64,000 nt of DNA from Fuscibacter oryzae (GCF_016765795.1 NZ_JAESVP010000001.1:558001-622000), one strand, 5' to 3'; counted from the first letter of the stretch, positions 29,473 through 39,163 are shown. Notes: generated by a model not told the origin, from the sequence alone. Program-made: numbers and translations.

Positions 29473-30561
29473 ATGTTTTCCACCGACCCGGAAGTCTATG
29501 GTGCGGGTCTAGACCTGCGCAGCGCCGCCGCCCGGATCGAAACCGGGCTTCGACCGCTGGTCATAGCACTGGCGCAGGAGATCCGGCCCCCCTTCACCCC
29601 GGCCCGCCGCCGCGCCATTCTAGGCGCACTCCATATTGCGCAGGAACAGGTCATCCGCCTGGGCCAGATCACCGCACGCTATTTCGTTGAATCCCAAGAC
29701 CCGCTTGCCGCGCGGCTCGATTTCCTGCGCCGCTCTCGCAGCCTTAGCCTGTGGTACGATTGCACGACACGACTGGAACAGGTGATCCACCAGCGCCCAC
29801 TGCCTCTGTTGCCCGACGTACCAGCCGACTCCACGCTCGAGCGGCTGTTCGAACATCTGCATCTGGCCCTGTCACCCACCGCTCCGGCGCTGATCGAGGA
29901 CGGTCGGCATGGCGATATACCGTTGCCGATGGGCCGCTTCCTGCACCTGATCCGCGCTGCCGGGCGGCTTTTGCGCGCCATGGACCGGCCAGAGCCATGG
30001 TCGTTCCTTGATGTCGGCTGCGGGCTGGGTCTGAAACTTTTGGCTGCGCAAGAGATGTTTGATTATCTGGAAGGGATCGAGATCACACCTGCAACCGCCC
30101 GTCGTGCCAAAACGCTGTTGGCAACCGCCCGCCGCAACCGCGCTGCTGCCGAGGCGACACCAACCCCTTGGCTGACCGGCAACCTGCCGCTTGCCCGCAC
30201 CCATATTCATTTCGGAAATGCGCTGGATTTTCCAGATTACGGCAATTTTGACGTGATCTACGCCTACCGCCCGATCGCCAATACCGCCCAGCGCCATCTG
30301 CTGGAACACCGCATCGTGGCACAGGCCCGCCCCGGCGCTTTGCTGATCCTGCCCTATCCCGATGCAGAAGCGACGGGCTGCTATACCCTTGCGCCCGGCC
30401 TTTATTGGAAGCAAGCGCCCGGCCTGACCACTGCCTCATTGCTGGCACGCGCCGCCCATATCGGCCCACAGCGCGCGGTGCCGGTGGCCGAACGCCACAG
30501 CGACGAAGGATTTGTCGCCCCCTTGGCCCAAGCCCTGCGCCACTGGGGCCACCTGCCCTGA
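29473..30561 (+). CDS. SAM-dependent methyltransferase-domain protein
   Basis: 362 residues. The N-terminal half (1-170) is helical and not recognised. The C-terminal half has a Rossmann methyltransferase core with motif I FLDVGCGLGLKLLAAQ (about 177-192), an acidic strand end GIEITPAT, and FDVIYAYRPI in place of motif IV. Substrate unknown; the large helical N-terminal part is unusual for a small-molecule methyltransferase. Confidence 0.72.
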   Translation: MFSTDPEVYGAGLDLRSAAARIETGLRPLVIALAQEIRPPFTPARRRAILGALHIAQEQVIRLGQITARYFVESQDPLAARLDFLRRSRSLSLWYDCTTRLEQVIHQRPLPLLPDVPADSTLERLFEHLHLALSPTAPALIEDGRHGDIPLPMGRFLHLIRAAGRLLRAMDRPEPWSFLDVGCGLGLKLLAAQEMFDYLEGIEITPATARRAKTLLATARRNRAAAEATPTPWLTGNLPLARTHIHFGNALDFPDYGNFDVIYAYRPIANTAQRHLLEHRIVAQARPGALLILPYPDAEATGCYTLAPGLYWKQAPGLTTASLLARAAHIGPQRAVPVAERHSDEGFVAPLAQALRHWGHLP

Positions 30562-30572
30562 CAGACAGGCCC

Positions 30573-31703
30573 TTACGGCGCGCCCTTTGGCAGCGGGTTC
30601 AATGCCTTGTTATAGGGTTTCCAGTCGGTCACATCGGGGTAAAACTGCCGCCGCCACGCCTTGACCCGCCGGTTCATCACCCGTTTCCATAACGGCGGAA
30701 TCATCGCCACCGCACTCATCAGCGGATAGCCATAGGGCAGTTGCGGCGCTTCTCGCGCGTCATAGGTCTGCAACAGGGGAAACCTTCGGTCGGGCTTGTA
30801 ATGATGGTCCGAATGGCGTTGCAGGTTGATCAGCAGCCAGTTCGATGCCTTGTGCGCCGCGTTCCAGCTATGGCGCGGCAAGACATGCTCATACCGCCCT
30901 TCGCCCAGATACCTGCGGGTCAACCCGTAATGCTCAACGTAATTCACCAGTTCCAACTGCCAGACGGCCACCCCCGCCTGCCAGACAAACAGCCCCAGCC
31001 CCAGCCAGCCCCCCAAACCAAAGGCCAGCGCCAGCATCACCGCTTGCAGCGCGCCATAACGCCAGACCGGGTTGCTGCGGTGCCACCACGGGCGCCCCTG
31101 CCGCGCCAGCATCGCCGCCTCGGCCCGAAAGGCCGATTGCGGGCAGCGCCACAACACGCGCGGGAAAAAGCGGTGAAAGCCTTCATTATACCGCGCGGTC
31201 ACCGCGTCGCGCGGGGTGGCGACGTACAGGTGATGCACCCGTAGATGCTCGGAGCGGAAATGGCTGTACAGCACCATGGCCAGCAACAGATCGCCCATCC
31301 AGCGCTCAACGGCAGCTTTCTGATGCATCAGCTCATGCGCGTAATTGATGCCAATGGTGCCCGAGGCAACCCCCATGCCCAAAAACAGCACCAGCCGCTC
31401 GGCCCGGTCCAGATGCGGGGCCTGCGGCACATACCAGATCAGCCAGAACAGCAGCCCCGCCTGCACCGGAAACCAGATCAGCGTGATCAGCCGATACCAG
31501 AGCAACTCGCTCTCGGGTGTCGTGGGATCAACATTGTCGCGGTTCATCCCCAAGGCCGCATCCAGCAACGAAAACAGCACCCAACTGTAAACGGGCAGCA
31601 GACAAACCGTCCATCCGCCGACCAACGCCCCCAGCACCGCCAAAGGCACCGTCCCCAGCGAGGCCCAGAATGGCAAGGCATCGGTCATTCGCACGCGCGT
31701 CAT
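30573..31703 (-). CDS. AlkB-type membrane di-iron hydroxylase (alkane 1-monooxygenase family)
   Basis: Integral-membrane non-haem di-iron monooxygenase of 376 residues. All histidine boxes are present: HELMH at 123-127, HLRVHH at 153-158 and LQRHSDHH at 294-301, with NYVEHYGL at 254-261, the signature of the AlkB/XylM group. Hydroxylates terminal carbons using electrons from rubredoxin; no rubredoxin gene is nearby. It overlaps the mutY stop by four bases (ATGA), a surprising operon partner. The in-frame ATG at 31688 is an alternative start. Confidence 0.9.
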   Translation of the reverse strand: MTRVRMTDALPFWASLGTVPLAVLGALVGGWTVCLLPVYSWVLFSLLDAALGMNRDNVDPTTPESELLWYRLITLIWFPVQAGLLFWLIWYVPQAPHLDRAERLVLFLGMGVASGTIGINYAHELMHQKAAVERWMGDLLLAMVLYSHFRSEHLRVHHLYVATPRDAVTARYNEGFHRFFPRVLWRCPQSAFRAEAAMLARQGRPWWHRSNPVWRYGALQAVMLALAFGLGGWLGLGLFVWQAGVAVWQLELVNYVEHYGLTRRYLGEGRYEHVLPRHSWNAAHKASNWLLINLQRHSDHHYKPDRRFPLLQTYDAREAPQLPYGYPLMSAVAMIPPLWKRVMNRRVKAWRRQFYPDVTDWKPYNKALNPLPKGAP

Positions 31704-32893
31704 CCCTCCTCCCCCTCCATACTGCCCGGCAGGCTTTCATACTGGCCCAAATATCCCACGGGGTGGGACAATTGGTTCGCCATTGGTTCAAGAGCCAATG
31801 GTCTCGGGGGGTGTGCCCCCCCCGCTGCCACGGCCAGATCATGCGCCTTGCGCATCAGCGTGGGCAGATCGGTGGCATGAAACGCGGGCATCGCCATCCA
31901 CTCTCCGCGCAACGGCACAGCCTCGGTATCCGCAACGGCAACCGACAGGATCAGGTGGAAATGGGTAAAGGTATGGCGCACCTCACCCACCACCCGCCAG
32001 TCGGCAGACAGCGGGGCTTCCCCGCCCGCACCATCCCAGCCATCCCCCGGAAAGCCCAGCATTCCGCCCAAAAGCCCCTTGTCCACCCGCCGCTCCAGCA
32101 CCAGCGCGCCATCGGGCCGCCGCGCCACCCAAACAATGCCCTGCCGCGTGGGCTTGGCTGCCTTTGGGACCTTGCGCGGCAGATCGTCGGCGATGCCCTG
32201 CTTGCGGCCTTCGCAGAACGCCATCACCGGGCAAATCCCGCAGGCCGGTTTGCGCGGCGTGCAGATCGTGGCACCCAGATCCATCATCGCCTGCGCATGA
32301 TCGCCGGGGCGGTCGGCGGGGGTCAACAACCCGGCCAGCCGCGTCAGTTCCGCCTTCGCCGCTGGCAAAGGTGTTTCCACCGCAAACAGCCGCGCCACAA
32401 CCCGTTCCACATTGCCATCCACCACCACGGCAGGCCGGTCAAAGGCAATCGAGGCGACGGCGGCGGCGGTATAGGGCCCGATGCCGGGCAAGGCGCGCAA
32501 GCCCTCAACCGTGTCAGGAAAGCGCCCGCCATGACGCTGTGCCACCGCCCGCGCGCAAGCCAGCAGGTTGCGCGCCCGGGCATAATAGCCAAGCCCCGCC
32601 CATTCCCCCATCACCGCCGCATCGGGCGCGGCGGCCAGATCGCCCACCGTCGGCCACAGCTCGGTGAACCGGCGGAAATAGGCGCGCACGGCGGCCACGG
32701 TGGTTTGCTGCAACATCACCTCGGACAGCCAGACGCGATAGGGATCGGGCCGAACCCCGGCGGCCCGATCCGCCGGACCGACCCGCCACGGCATTTCCCG
32801 CGCATGGGTGTCATACCATGCAAGCAACGCAGCACCCGCCGCATCCAGATCGCCCCCGGCAATCACTTCGGCAGTCACTTCGGCGTCACGCAA
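31700..32893 (-). CDS. mutY: A/G-specific adenine glycosylase
   Basis: Removes adenine mispaired with 8-oxoguanine. 397 residues. The catalytic Glu is in LSEVMLQQTTV, the helix-hairpin-helix is LPGIGPYTAAAV, the Asp is in VVDGNVERV, and four cysteines (CTPRKPACGICPVMAFC) bind 4Fe-4S. A C-terminal NUDIX-like domain recognises 8-oxoG and normally ends near LMRKAHDLA. The last ~40 residues (AAGGAHPPRPLALEP...GSMEGEEG) are encoded by a repeat also found between genes elsewhere in the window. Divergent from the DUF721 gene. Confidence 0.95.
   Translation of the reverse strand: MRDAEVTAEVIAGGDLDAAGAALLAWYDTHAREMPWRVGPADRAAGVRPDPYRVWLSEVMLQQTTVAAVRAYFRRFTELWPTVGDLAAAPDAAVMGEWAGLGYYARARNLLACARAVAQRHGGRFPDTVEGLRALPGIGPYTAAAVASIAFDRPAVVVDGNVERVVARLFAVETPLPAAKAELTRLAGLLTPADRPGDHAQAMMDLGATICTPRKPACGICPVMAFCEGRKQGIADDLPRKVPKAAKPTRQGIVWVARRPDGALVLERRVDKGLLGGMLGFPGDGWDGAGGEAPLSADWRVVGEVRHTFTHFHLILSVAVADTEAVPLRGEWMAMPAFHATDLPTLMRKAHDLAVAAGGAHPPRPLALEPMANQLSHPVGYLGQYESLPGSMEGEEG
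31733..31823 (-). repeat. Intergenic repeat copy B, captured inside the mutY 3' end
   Basis: Read on the minus strand it has a G6/C6 hairpin, then CTCTTGAACCAATGGCGAAC, CCCGTGGGATATTTGG, and ATGAAAGC, the same block order as the copy at 10816-10906. Here it is translated in frame as the C-terminal tail of MutY. Confidence 0.75.
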
Positions 32894-32975
32894 TCTTTAT
32901 TCCTTTCCCCCAGCCTGACGGCTGGCCCTACCGGCATCTGCCCGCGTAAGATAGCGCCAAGCAAAGCAGGAACCA

Positions 32976-33509
32976 GTGGCCAAATCACCGCCCCCCCATT
33001 CGCCGTTCCGTCGGGAACGCGGCTTCGAGCCCGCCTCGCGCCTTTTGGCCGAGCGGATTCGCACCGCCGGGGAATCGCGCGGCTTTGCCGTGGCCCGGCT
33101 TTTGACCCAATGGCCAGAGATCGCGGGCGAAGAGCTGGCCCGCATCACCCGCCCGGTCAAGATTTCCTATGGCCGCGAAGGCTTTGGCGCCACGCTGACC
33201 CTGCTGACCACCGGCGCGGTCGCCCCCATGGTTGAAATGCGCAAGGATCATCTGCGCGAACGGGTCAACGCGGTCTACGGCTATTCCGCCATTGCCCGCA
33301 TCCACCTGACGCAAACCGCCAGCACCGGCTTTGCCGAAGGTCAGGCCCAGTTTGCCCATGCACCAAAGGCTCCCGCCGCGCCCGATCCGGTCCTTGTCGC
33401 AAAAGCCACCGAAACCGCCGCCGAGATCAAGGACGATGGCCTGCGCGCCGCCCTTGAACTTCTGGCGCGCAATGTCTTAACTCGCCGCAACCCGAAGGAA
33501 GGCGCATGA
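32976..33509 (+). CDS. DUF721 (DciA-like) protein
   Basis: 177 residues with a DUF721 domain in the N-terminal two thirds (FAVARLLTQWPEIAGEELARITRPVKI). DUF721 includes DciA, which loads the replicative helicase in bacteria lacking DnaC, so a replication-initiation role is plausible but not proven here. Start codon is GTG at 32976, with CAGGA upstream. It is divergent from mutY and coupled by ATGA overlap to the DsbA-like gene. Confidence 0.85.
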   Translation: MAKSPPPHSPFRRERGFEPASRLLAERIRTAGESRGFAVARLLTQWPEIAGEELARITRPVKISYGREGFGATLTLLTTGAVAPMVEMRKDHLRERVNAVYGYSAIARIHLTQTASTGFAEGQAQFAHAPKAPAAPDPVLVAKATETAAEIKDDGLRAALELLARNVLTRRNPKEGA

Positions 33510-34153
33510 CCATGACTTTCAAGACCGGCCTGACCGCATTTGCCCTGGCCATTGGCCTTGGCTTCACGGCAGCCCCCCTGCTGGCCCAGACCGCAACCAC
33601 CCCTGCCCCCGCCACCGAAACCGCCCCTGCGGTTGGCGACATCTCGATCGGTCAGGCCGATGCCAAGGTAAAGATCGTTGAGTACGCCTCTTTCACCTGC
33701 CCGCATTGCGCCGATTTCCATGAATGGAACTGGGCCAAGCTGAAGGCCGATTACATCGACACCGGCAAGGTGCAGTTCACGCTGCGCGAGGTGTATTTTG
33801 ATCGCTATGGCCTGTGGGCTGCGATGATGGCCCGCTGCGGTGGCGAGATGCGCTATTACGGGATCGTCGATATCCTCTACAGCACCCAGCGCGAATGGGT
33901 GAATTCGGAAGACCCGAATGTCATTGTCGGCAACCTCAAGAAAATCGGCCGCACCGCTGGCATGGATGACGCCAGCCTTGATGTCTGCATGAAGGACGGG
34001 GCGACGGCAGAGGCGTTGGTCAAGCAGTTCGAGACCAACTTCAAGGCAGATGGTGTGGAAGGCACGCCCACCATCTTTATCAACGGCGTCAAGCATTCGA
34101 ACATGCAGTATGACGAGCTGAAGGGCCTTCTGGACGCGGAACTGGCCAAGTGA
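33506..34153 (+). CDS. DsbA-family periplasmic thiol-disulfide oxidoreductase
   Basis: 215 residues with a signal peptide (MTMTFKTGLTAFALAIGLGF, cleavage near LLA-Q), an Ala/Thr/Pro-rich linker, and a thioredoxin fold with active site CPHC at 65-68, an inserted helical domain, and the cis-proline segment EGTPTIFING. It probably introduces or shuffles disulfides in exported proteins. Coupled on both sides: overlaps DUF721 upstream, and its stop overlaps the GTG of the CoA-transferase. Confidence 0.92.
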   Translation: MTMTFKTGLTAFALAIGLGFTAAPLLAQTATTPAPATETAPAVGDISIGQADAKVKIVEYASFTCPHCADFHEWNWAKLKADYIDTGKVQFTLREVYFDRYGLWAAMMARCGGEMRYYGIVDILYSTQREWVNSEDPNVIVGNLKKIGRTAGMDDASLDVCMKDGATAEALVKQFETNFKADGVEGTPTIFINGVKHSNMQYDELKGLLDAELAK

Positions 34154-35265
34154 CGACTGCGCCGCTGCATGGCCTGAAGGTCGTCGAACTGGCGCGGATT
34201 CTGGCTGGCCCCTGGGCCGGTCAGACCTTGGCCGATCTGGGCGCCGATGTGTTGAAGGTAGAGGCAGCAGAGGGCGATGACACCCGCCGCTGGGGTCCAC
34301 CCTTCATAGACCACGACGGCGAACGCGCCGCCGCCTATTTCCACGCCACCAACCGTGGTAAGCGGTCGGTCACCTGCGATTTCCGCACTGCCGAAGGGCA
34401 GGAAATGGTGCGCCGTCTGGTGGCCGACGCCGATGTGGTGATCGAGAATTTCAAGGTCGGCGGGCTGGCAAAATACGGGTTGGACTGGGAAAGCCTTCGC
34501 AAGGTGAACCCCAGGCTGATCTATTGCTCGATCACCGGCTTTGGCCAGACCGGGCCTTACGCCCACCGTGCCGGATATGACTTCATCATTCAGGGTATGG
34601 CCGGGTTGATGAGTGTAACAGGCGAGGCCGAGGGCCAGCCGCAAAAGGTGGGCGTCGCGGTGGTTGATGTGTTCACCGGCATCTATGCCGCCACCGCCAT
34701 CCTTGCCGCGCTGCACCAGCGTGACCGCACGGGCCTGGGCGAGATGGTTGACATGGCGCTGATGGATGTGGCTGTGTCCGTGATGGCCAATCAGGCGATG
34801 AACTATCTGGCGACCGGGGTCGCGCCGGTCAAACTGGGCAATGCCCACCCCAACCTTGCGCCCTATGCGGTGTTTGACTGCGCCGATGGCTGGATCATCC
34901 TTGCCACCGGGAATGACGGGCAATATCAACGCCTTTGCGCAATTTTGGGGTTGCAGGCGCTGGCCACTGACCCCCGCTTTCTGACCAACGCCGACCGGGT
35001 GACCAACCGCCCCACGCTGACTGTGCTGCTGACCGAAGCCACCCGGCGCTGGACCAAGGCCGACCTGCTGGCCGCGTGCGAGGGCCAAGGCGTTCCCGCC
35101 GGACCGATCAACAACATGGCCGAGGTTTTTGCCGATCCGCAGGTGGTGGCGCGTGGAATGCAGATTGCGCCCGGTGGTGTGCCGGGCGTTCGCACACCGA
35201 TCAGCTTTGGCAGCGCCAGCCTGTCGCTGGATCGACCGTCACCGCATCTGGGGCAGGACGACTAG
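34150..35265 (+). CDS. CaiB/BaiF-family (class III) CoA transferase
   Basis: 371 residues. N terminus [31 protein letters not shown] and the catalytic-aspartate block ([21 protein letters not shown]) are typical of type III CoA transferases, which move CoA between carboxylates. Substrate pair unknown. GTG start at 34150 overlaps the DsbA-like stop (GTGA). Its 3' end overlaps lpxK (convergent) by four bases. Confidence 0.92.
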   Translation: MTTAPLHGLKVVELARILAGPWAGQTLADLGADVLKVEAAEGDDTRRWGPPFIDHDGERAAAYFHATNRGKRSVTCDFRTAEGQEMVRRLVADADVVIENFKVGGLAKYGLDWESLRKVNPRLIYCSITGFGQTGPYAHRAGYDFIIQGMAGLMSVTGEAEGQPQKVGVAVVDVFTGIYAATAILAALHQRDRTGLGEMVDMALMDVAVSVMANQAMNYLATGVAPVKLGNAHPNLAPYAVFDCADGWIILATGNDGQYQRLCAILGLQALATDPRFLTNADRVTNRPTLTVLLTEATRRWTKADLLAACEGQGVPAGPINNMAEVFADPQVVARGMQIAPGGVPGVRTPISFGSASLSLDRPSPHLGQDD

Positions 35266-36260
35266 CCCCAAAGGTGAAGCCGTCGCAACGCCGCGTCCAG
35301 CGGCGCGCCATGCGCCAGCCGCAGCCGCACCACCAGCGTCAGCACCCGCTGGCGAAAGGCGGGCGGCAGGCGGGCGGCGTCTTTCTCGGTCGTGACCAGG
35401 TGCGCGCCGGTGGTAAAGGCCTCCATCTCCAGCCGCTTCAACAGCGCCTCGGACAGCGGCTGATGATCGTCCAGCGCCTCGGCCCGCACCACGTCGGCCC
35501 CCTCGGCGCGCAGGGTGGCAAAGAACCTTTCGGGCCGACCGATCCCGGCAAAGGCAATGACCCGCTCGCCTGCCCAATCCATCCCCATCCTCAGCGGCTT
35601 CAGCTCACCCTCAACAACTGGCATTTCCTTCAGCGCCCCAACCCATTGCTGGCGAAACGCGCCACGCGCCGCATCGGGGCCGATCAACATCACCAGATCG
35701 GCCCGCGCAAGGCCAACCGCCACAGGCTCGCGCAGTGGACCGGCGGGCAGACAGCGGCCATTGCCGAACCCCTGTTCGGCATCGACGACGACAATCGACA
35801 GATCCTTGATGACCGAAGGGTTCTGAAACCCGTCATCCAGCAAGACCACCCCTGCCCCCGCCGTCTCGGCCGCCTTGACCCCCGCCGCGCGATCCTTGGC
35901 CACCCAGACCGGGCAAAAGGCCGACAGCAGCAGCGGCTCGTCGCCCACATCCGCCGCGACATGGCGCGCGGCATCCACCCGCACCGGCCCCTCCAGCCGT
36001 CCGCCATGGCCGCGGCTGACGACATGCACCGCATGGCCCGCCGCCACCAACCGCTCGGCCAGCAGCACGGCGGTCGGCGTCTTGCCGGTGCCACCTGCGT
36101 TCAGGTTGCCGATGCAGATCACCGGCACCACGGCAGTATAGCCCGCCTGCCGCAGCCGCCGCGCCGTTCCCGCCGCGTAAAGTGCTCCCAGCGGTGCCAG
36201 CAGCCGCGCCCATACCCCCGGCGCGTCGGGTGCCCGAAACCAGAACCCCGGCGCGCGCAT
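35262..36260 (-). CDS. lpxK: Tetraacyldisaccharide 4'-kinase
   Basis: Phosphorylates the 4' position of the lipid A disaccharide precursor at the inner membrane. 332 residues, with an N-terminal hydrophobic/amphipathic anchor, the P-loop [14 protein letters not shown] (about 53-66), a Walker-B-like DDGFQNP (about 150-156) and the C-terminal [11 protein letters not shown]. It starts on the last base of the WaaA-family gene's stop (TGATG), so the two are coupled. Confidence 0.95.
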   Translation of the reverse strand: MRAPGFWFRAPDAPGVWARLLAPLGALYAAGTARRLRQAGYTAVVPVICIGNLNAGGTGKTPTAVLLAERLVAAGHAVHVVSRGHGGRLEGPVRVDAARHVAADVGDEPLLLSAFCPVWVAKDRAAGVKAAETAGAGVVLLDDGFQNPSVIKDLSIVVVDAEQGFGNGRCLPAGPLREPVAVGLARADLVMLIGPDAARGAFRQQWVGALKEMPVVEGELKPLRMGMDWAGERVIAFAGIGRPERFFATLRAEGADVVRAEALDDHQPLSEALLKRLEMEAFTTGAHLVTTEKDAARLPPAFRQRVLTLVVRLRLAHGAPLDAALRRLHLWG

Positions 36261-37420
36261 CAGCCGCCCCCTTCGGTCAATTGCCGGATCAGGCCCAAAA
36301 CCTTCTCGGTCGCCTCCGCCCCGTCAGAGGCGACAGCCCAGGCCGCCTGCGCCAGCCGCGCCGCCTTGTCGGGGGCCAACAGATCGCCCAGCGCCTCGGC
36401 CAGATCATTGGCCGACCCCACCGCCCGCGCCGCCCGTGCCGCGCCCAATCGGCCAAAGGCGGTGCCGTAAACGCCGGTGCGCGGGCCGTGCAGAATGGCC
36501 GACCCCAGCGCCGCAGGCTCCATCGGGTTGCGCAGCGCCCCCTGCGCGGCAAGCGTTCCACCGACAAAGGTCACCGGCGCAAGCCGATACCACAGGCCGA
36601 ATTCCTGAAGGTTATCTGCGATATAAACCTCAACCTCCGGGTCCGGCTCCTCATCGCGCGCCCGCAAGGCAACCGTCCAGCCTTCATCCTCAGTCAACCG
36701 CGCCGCAAGCGCCTCGGCCCGGTCGGGGTTTTCCGGCACCATCACCAGCAACAACCGATGTGCCAGCCGCAGGCAGGCGCGATGTGCGGCAATCACCGTA
36801 GCCTCTTCGCCCTCTGGCACCATAGCGGCCAGCCAGACCGGCCGCGTCGCCATCACCTTGGCCAAAGCGGCGCGTTCAGCCTCCAGACAAGGTAGAGCGG
36901 CGCTTTCCTCTTCCAGCCGCCCGGCCACCTCGACCTGCGCCGCACCTGCCCGGCGAAAGGCCCGAGCCGCGCCATCATCCAGCGCCAGCACCAGCCGTAC
37001 ATCGGCCAGTGCGCTGCGGATCAGACCGGGTAGCAGCGCCTCTCGGCCCCGCACCAGCCATGGCTCACGCGCCTCCAAGAGCAGAATGGGAATGTTGCGC
37101 TGCACCGCCTCGCGGAACAGGGCGGGCCGCAACTCGCCCTCGGCAATCGCGATCAACTCTGGTCGCCAATGGTCCAGAAAACTGCGCACTTCTGGCGTGC
37201 GGTCAACGGGCGCCTCGGCGCCAAGGGGGCTGCGCAGTATGGCGAACCCGTCCTCTTCGGCCAGCCGCCGCCCCAGTTCAGCCATGCCACAAGCCACCGT
37301 GGGGCGCGGGCTGTGCAGCCAGATCAGTCGCCCGGCAGGCCGGGGAGGCCAAGCGGGGCGATCCGTCGCCTCGCTGCGCCAGGCAAGATCATAGAGCCTG
37401 CGGCCCAGCGAAAACGCCAT
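36260..37420 (-). CDS. waaA: WaaA-family (Kdo transferase-like) glycosyltransferase
   Basis: 386 residues resembling 3-deoxy-D-manno-octulosonic acid transferase: the GT-B C-terminal half has [23 protein letters not shown] and the donor-binding NPMEPAALG. The N-terminal half is atypical: where WaaA proteins carry the catalytic 'SVGE/GASNGE' glutamate, this one reads [16 protein letters not shown] with no Gly-Glu pair. It may be a divergent or second Kdo transferase. Cluster order DUF4170-waaA-lpxK supports an LPS role. Confidence 0.78.
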   Translation of the reverse strand: MAFSLGRRLYDLAWRSEATDRPAWPPRPAGRLIWLHSPRPTVACGMAELGRRLAEEDGFAILRSPLGAEAPVDRTPEVRSFLDHWRPELIAIAEGELRPALFREAVQRNIPILLLEAREPWLVRGREALLPGLIRSALADVRLVLALDDGAARAFRRAGAAQVEVAGRLEEESAALPCLEAERAALAKVMATRPVWLAAMVPEGEEATVIAAHRACLRLAHRLLLVMVPENPDRAEALAARLTEDEGWTVALRARDEEPDPEVEVYIADNLQEFGLWYRLAPVTFVGGTLAAQGALRNPMEPAALGSAILHGPRTGVYGTAFGRLGAARAARAVGSANDLAEALGDLLAPDKAARLAQAAWAVASDGAEATEKVLGLIRQLTEGGG

Positions 37421-37429
37421 GACCCGGCC

Positions 37430-37675
37430 TTAGGACCGCAGCTCTTCCGTAACCGATCCCTGCGTCGCTTCGTCCCGCAGGCGGTGGATATGGGCGATGA
37501 AATACCGCATGTGGGCATTGTCCACCGTGCCTTGCGCCGCCGCCTTCCAGGCCGCAAAGGCCGTGGCATAATCGGGAAACATTCCTACGATATGAATGTC
37601 GGCGACATCCCTGAACACGTTCTTTTGCGGGTCCACCAATTCGCCGCCGAAAACAAGGTGCAGGCGTTGGGTCAT
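37430..37675 (-). CDS. DUF4170 domain protein
   Basis: 81 residues, starting MTQRLHLVFGGELVDPQ. The VFGGELxDP start, the GMFPDYATAFAAWKAAAQ helix and the HMRYFIAHIHRL strand match DUF4170, a small alphaproteobacterial family commonly found next to waaA and lpxK. Function unknown. ATG 37675 is preferred over an upstream start at 37693. It lies nine bases before the WaaA-family gene. Confidence 0.85.
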   Translation of the reverse strand: MTQRLHLVFGGELVDPQKNVFRDVADIHIVGMFPDYATAFAAWKAAAQGTVDNAHMRYFIAHIHRLRDEATQGSVTEELRS

Positions 37676-37825
37676 CTTCTCGGCTCCGGCCATGAGGTTT
37701 GGCGCAGGGTATCCGATACACCCGCACCGTCAAGCCGTGCCGCAACGCAGCATCCCGCCGCCGCTTGCCCCCGCCCTGCCACCCGGCTAGCGTGCCCCGA
37801 ATATCTGCCGGAACAGGAGGCCGCC

Positions 37826-38287
37826 ATGTCCACCATCGAAACCCGCCTTGCCGAACTGGGCGTCACCCTGCCCGACGCGCCTGCACCCGCGGCCAATTAT
37901 GTGCCCTTCGTGATCGTGGGCAATCTGGTGCATATCTCGGGCCAGATCAGTGCCAATGCCGGGGGCCAGATCAAGGGCCGCCTTGGTGACAGCATGAGCG
38001 TGGAACAAGGGGCAGAGGCCGCAAAAGCCTGCGCAATTTCGCTGCTGGCACAGTTGAAAAAAGCCGTGGGCGGTGACTTCAGCCGCGTGGTGCGCGCAGT
38101 AAAACTGGTGGGCTTCGTCAACTCGACGCCAGAATTCACCGACCAGCCCAAGGTGATCAACGGCGCTTCCGATTTCATGGTTGCAGCCCTTGGTGATGCC
38201 GGTCGTCATGCGCGCTCTGCTGTCTCCGCCGCCTCGCTGCCCTTTGGCGTCGCGGTGGAAATCGAAGGCATTTTCGAGATCAAGTGA
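37826..38287 (+). CDS. RidA (YjgF/YER057c/UK114) family protein
   Basis: 153 residues. Members deaminate reactive imine/enamine intermediates. This is the longer 'RidA-like' type with an N-terminal MSTIETRLAELGVTLPDAP, VGNLVHISGQIS, and the C-terminal HARSAVSAASLPFGVAVEIE where the family's catalytic arginine sits (ARSAV). AGGAGG stands before ATG 37826; the long upstream extension is antisense to the WaaA gene. The stop overlaps the next start (TGATG). Confidence 0.9.
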   Translation: MSTIETRLAELGVTLPDAPAPAANYVPFVIVGNLVHISGQISANAGGQIKGRLGDSMSVEQGAEAAKACAISLLAQLKKAVGGDFSRVVRAVKLVGFVNSTPEFTDQPKVINGASDFMVAALGDAGRHARSAVSAASLPFGVAVEIEGIFEIK

Positions 38288-39057
38288 TGCGCGTTCCCCT
38301 GCCTGCTGCTTTTCTGACCACCCCCCTCGCCCACCGCGCCTATCACAAGCGCAGCGAGGGGCGGCCGGAAAACTCGCTGCCCGCCATTCGGGCGGCGATT
38401 GCAGCGGGCTACGGCATCGAATGCGATCTGCAACTGACCAGGGACGGCCAGGCCCTTGTTTTCCATGATGAATGGCTGGAGCGGCTGACCAAGGCCACCG
38501 GCTTTGTCAAAGACAAGACCTTGGCCGAAATGCAGGCGATAGGGCTGAAAGACTGCGCCGAACCGCCGCCCTCTTTCGCCGAAATGCTGGCACTTGTGGC
38601 GGGCCGTGTGCCGCTGCTGGTCGAGTTGAAAGACCCGACCGACAGCATGTCTGACACCGATGGCCGTCTGGAGGCAGCGGTGGCAAAAGCCCTTGAAACC
38701 TATCGCGGCCCCGTCGCCCTGATGTCCTTCAACCCCCATTGCATCGCCCATCTGGCCCGGCTTGCCCCGCATATCCCGCGCGGGCTGACCACCGCCGCCT
38801 ATGACCATGCCGGCTGGGCCCCGCTTTCTCCTGCCCGCTGCGATGAACTTCGCCCGATCCCCGATTACGACCGCACCCTGTCCAGCTTCATCAGCCACGA
38901 AGCCGCCGACCTTGCCCGCCCCCGCGTGGCCGAGTTGAAAGCCCAAGGCGCCGCGATCCTGACCTGGACCATCCGCTCGCCCACCGAAGAGGCACAGGCC
39001 CGCAAGGTCGCGCAGAACATCACGTTTGAAAACTACCCCGCCGCCCTGCCCGCTTGA
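38287..39057 (+). CDS. Glycerophosphodiester phosphodiesterase family protein
   Basis: 256-residue TIM-barrel enzyme that hydrolyses glycerophosphodiesters to glycerol-3-phosphate and an alcohol. Catalytic and metal-binding residues: LAHRAYHKRSEGRPENSL (His, Arg, Glu-Asn), ECDLQLTRDGQALVFHDEWLERLT (Glu-x-Asp, His-Asp) and LVELKD. No signal peptide is evident, so it is likely cytoplasmic. GTG at 38284 would add one residue; ATG 38287 overlaps the RidA stop by one base. Confidence 0.92.
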   Translation: MRVPLPAAFLTTPLAHRAYHKRSEGRPENSLPAIRAAIAAGYGIECDLQLTRDGQALVFHDEWLERLTKATGFVKDKTLAEMQAIGLKDCAEPPPSFAEMLALVAGRVPLLVELKDPTDSMSDTDGRLEAAVAKALETYRGPVALMSFNPHCIAHLARLAPHIPRGLTTAAYDHAGWAPLSPARCDELRPIPDYDRTLSSFISHEAADLARPRVAELKAQGAAILTWTIRSPTEEAQARKVAQNITFENYPAALPA

Positions 39058-39082
39058 CACAAGGCCACAGCACCCCATTTGC

Positions 39083-39130
39083 ACCTTTTGAAATACTCTC
39101 GGGGGCACGGGGGGCAGACAGCCCCCCGCC
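39083..39130 (+). repeat. Possible third copy of the intergenic repeat, with terminator hairpin
   Basis: CACCTTTTGAAATACTCTCGGGGG followed by a 7-bp hairpin GGGGGGC (39109-39115) AGACA GCCCCCC (39121-39127). The block 'AAATAYYC..GGGGG' plus G6/C6 hairpin recalls the ends of the copies at 10816 and 31733, but the central part is missing, so the relationship is weak. Confidence 0.45.
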
Positions 39131-39163
39131 GTTGCAAAAGGCGACCGCCATGATCGTTAAAGC

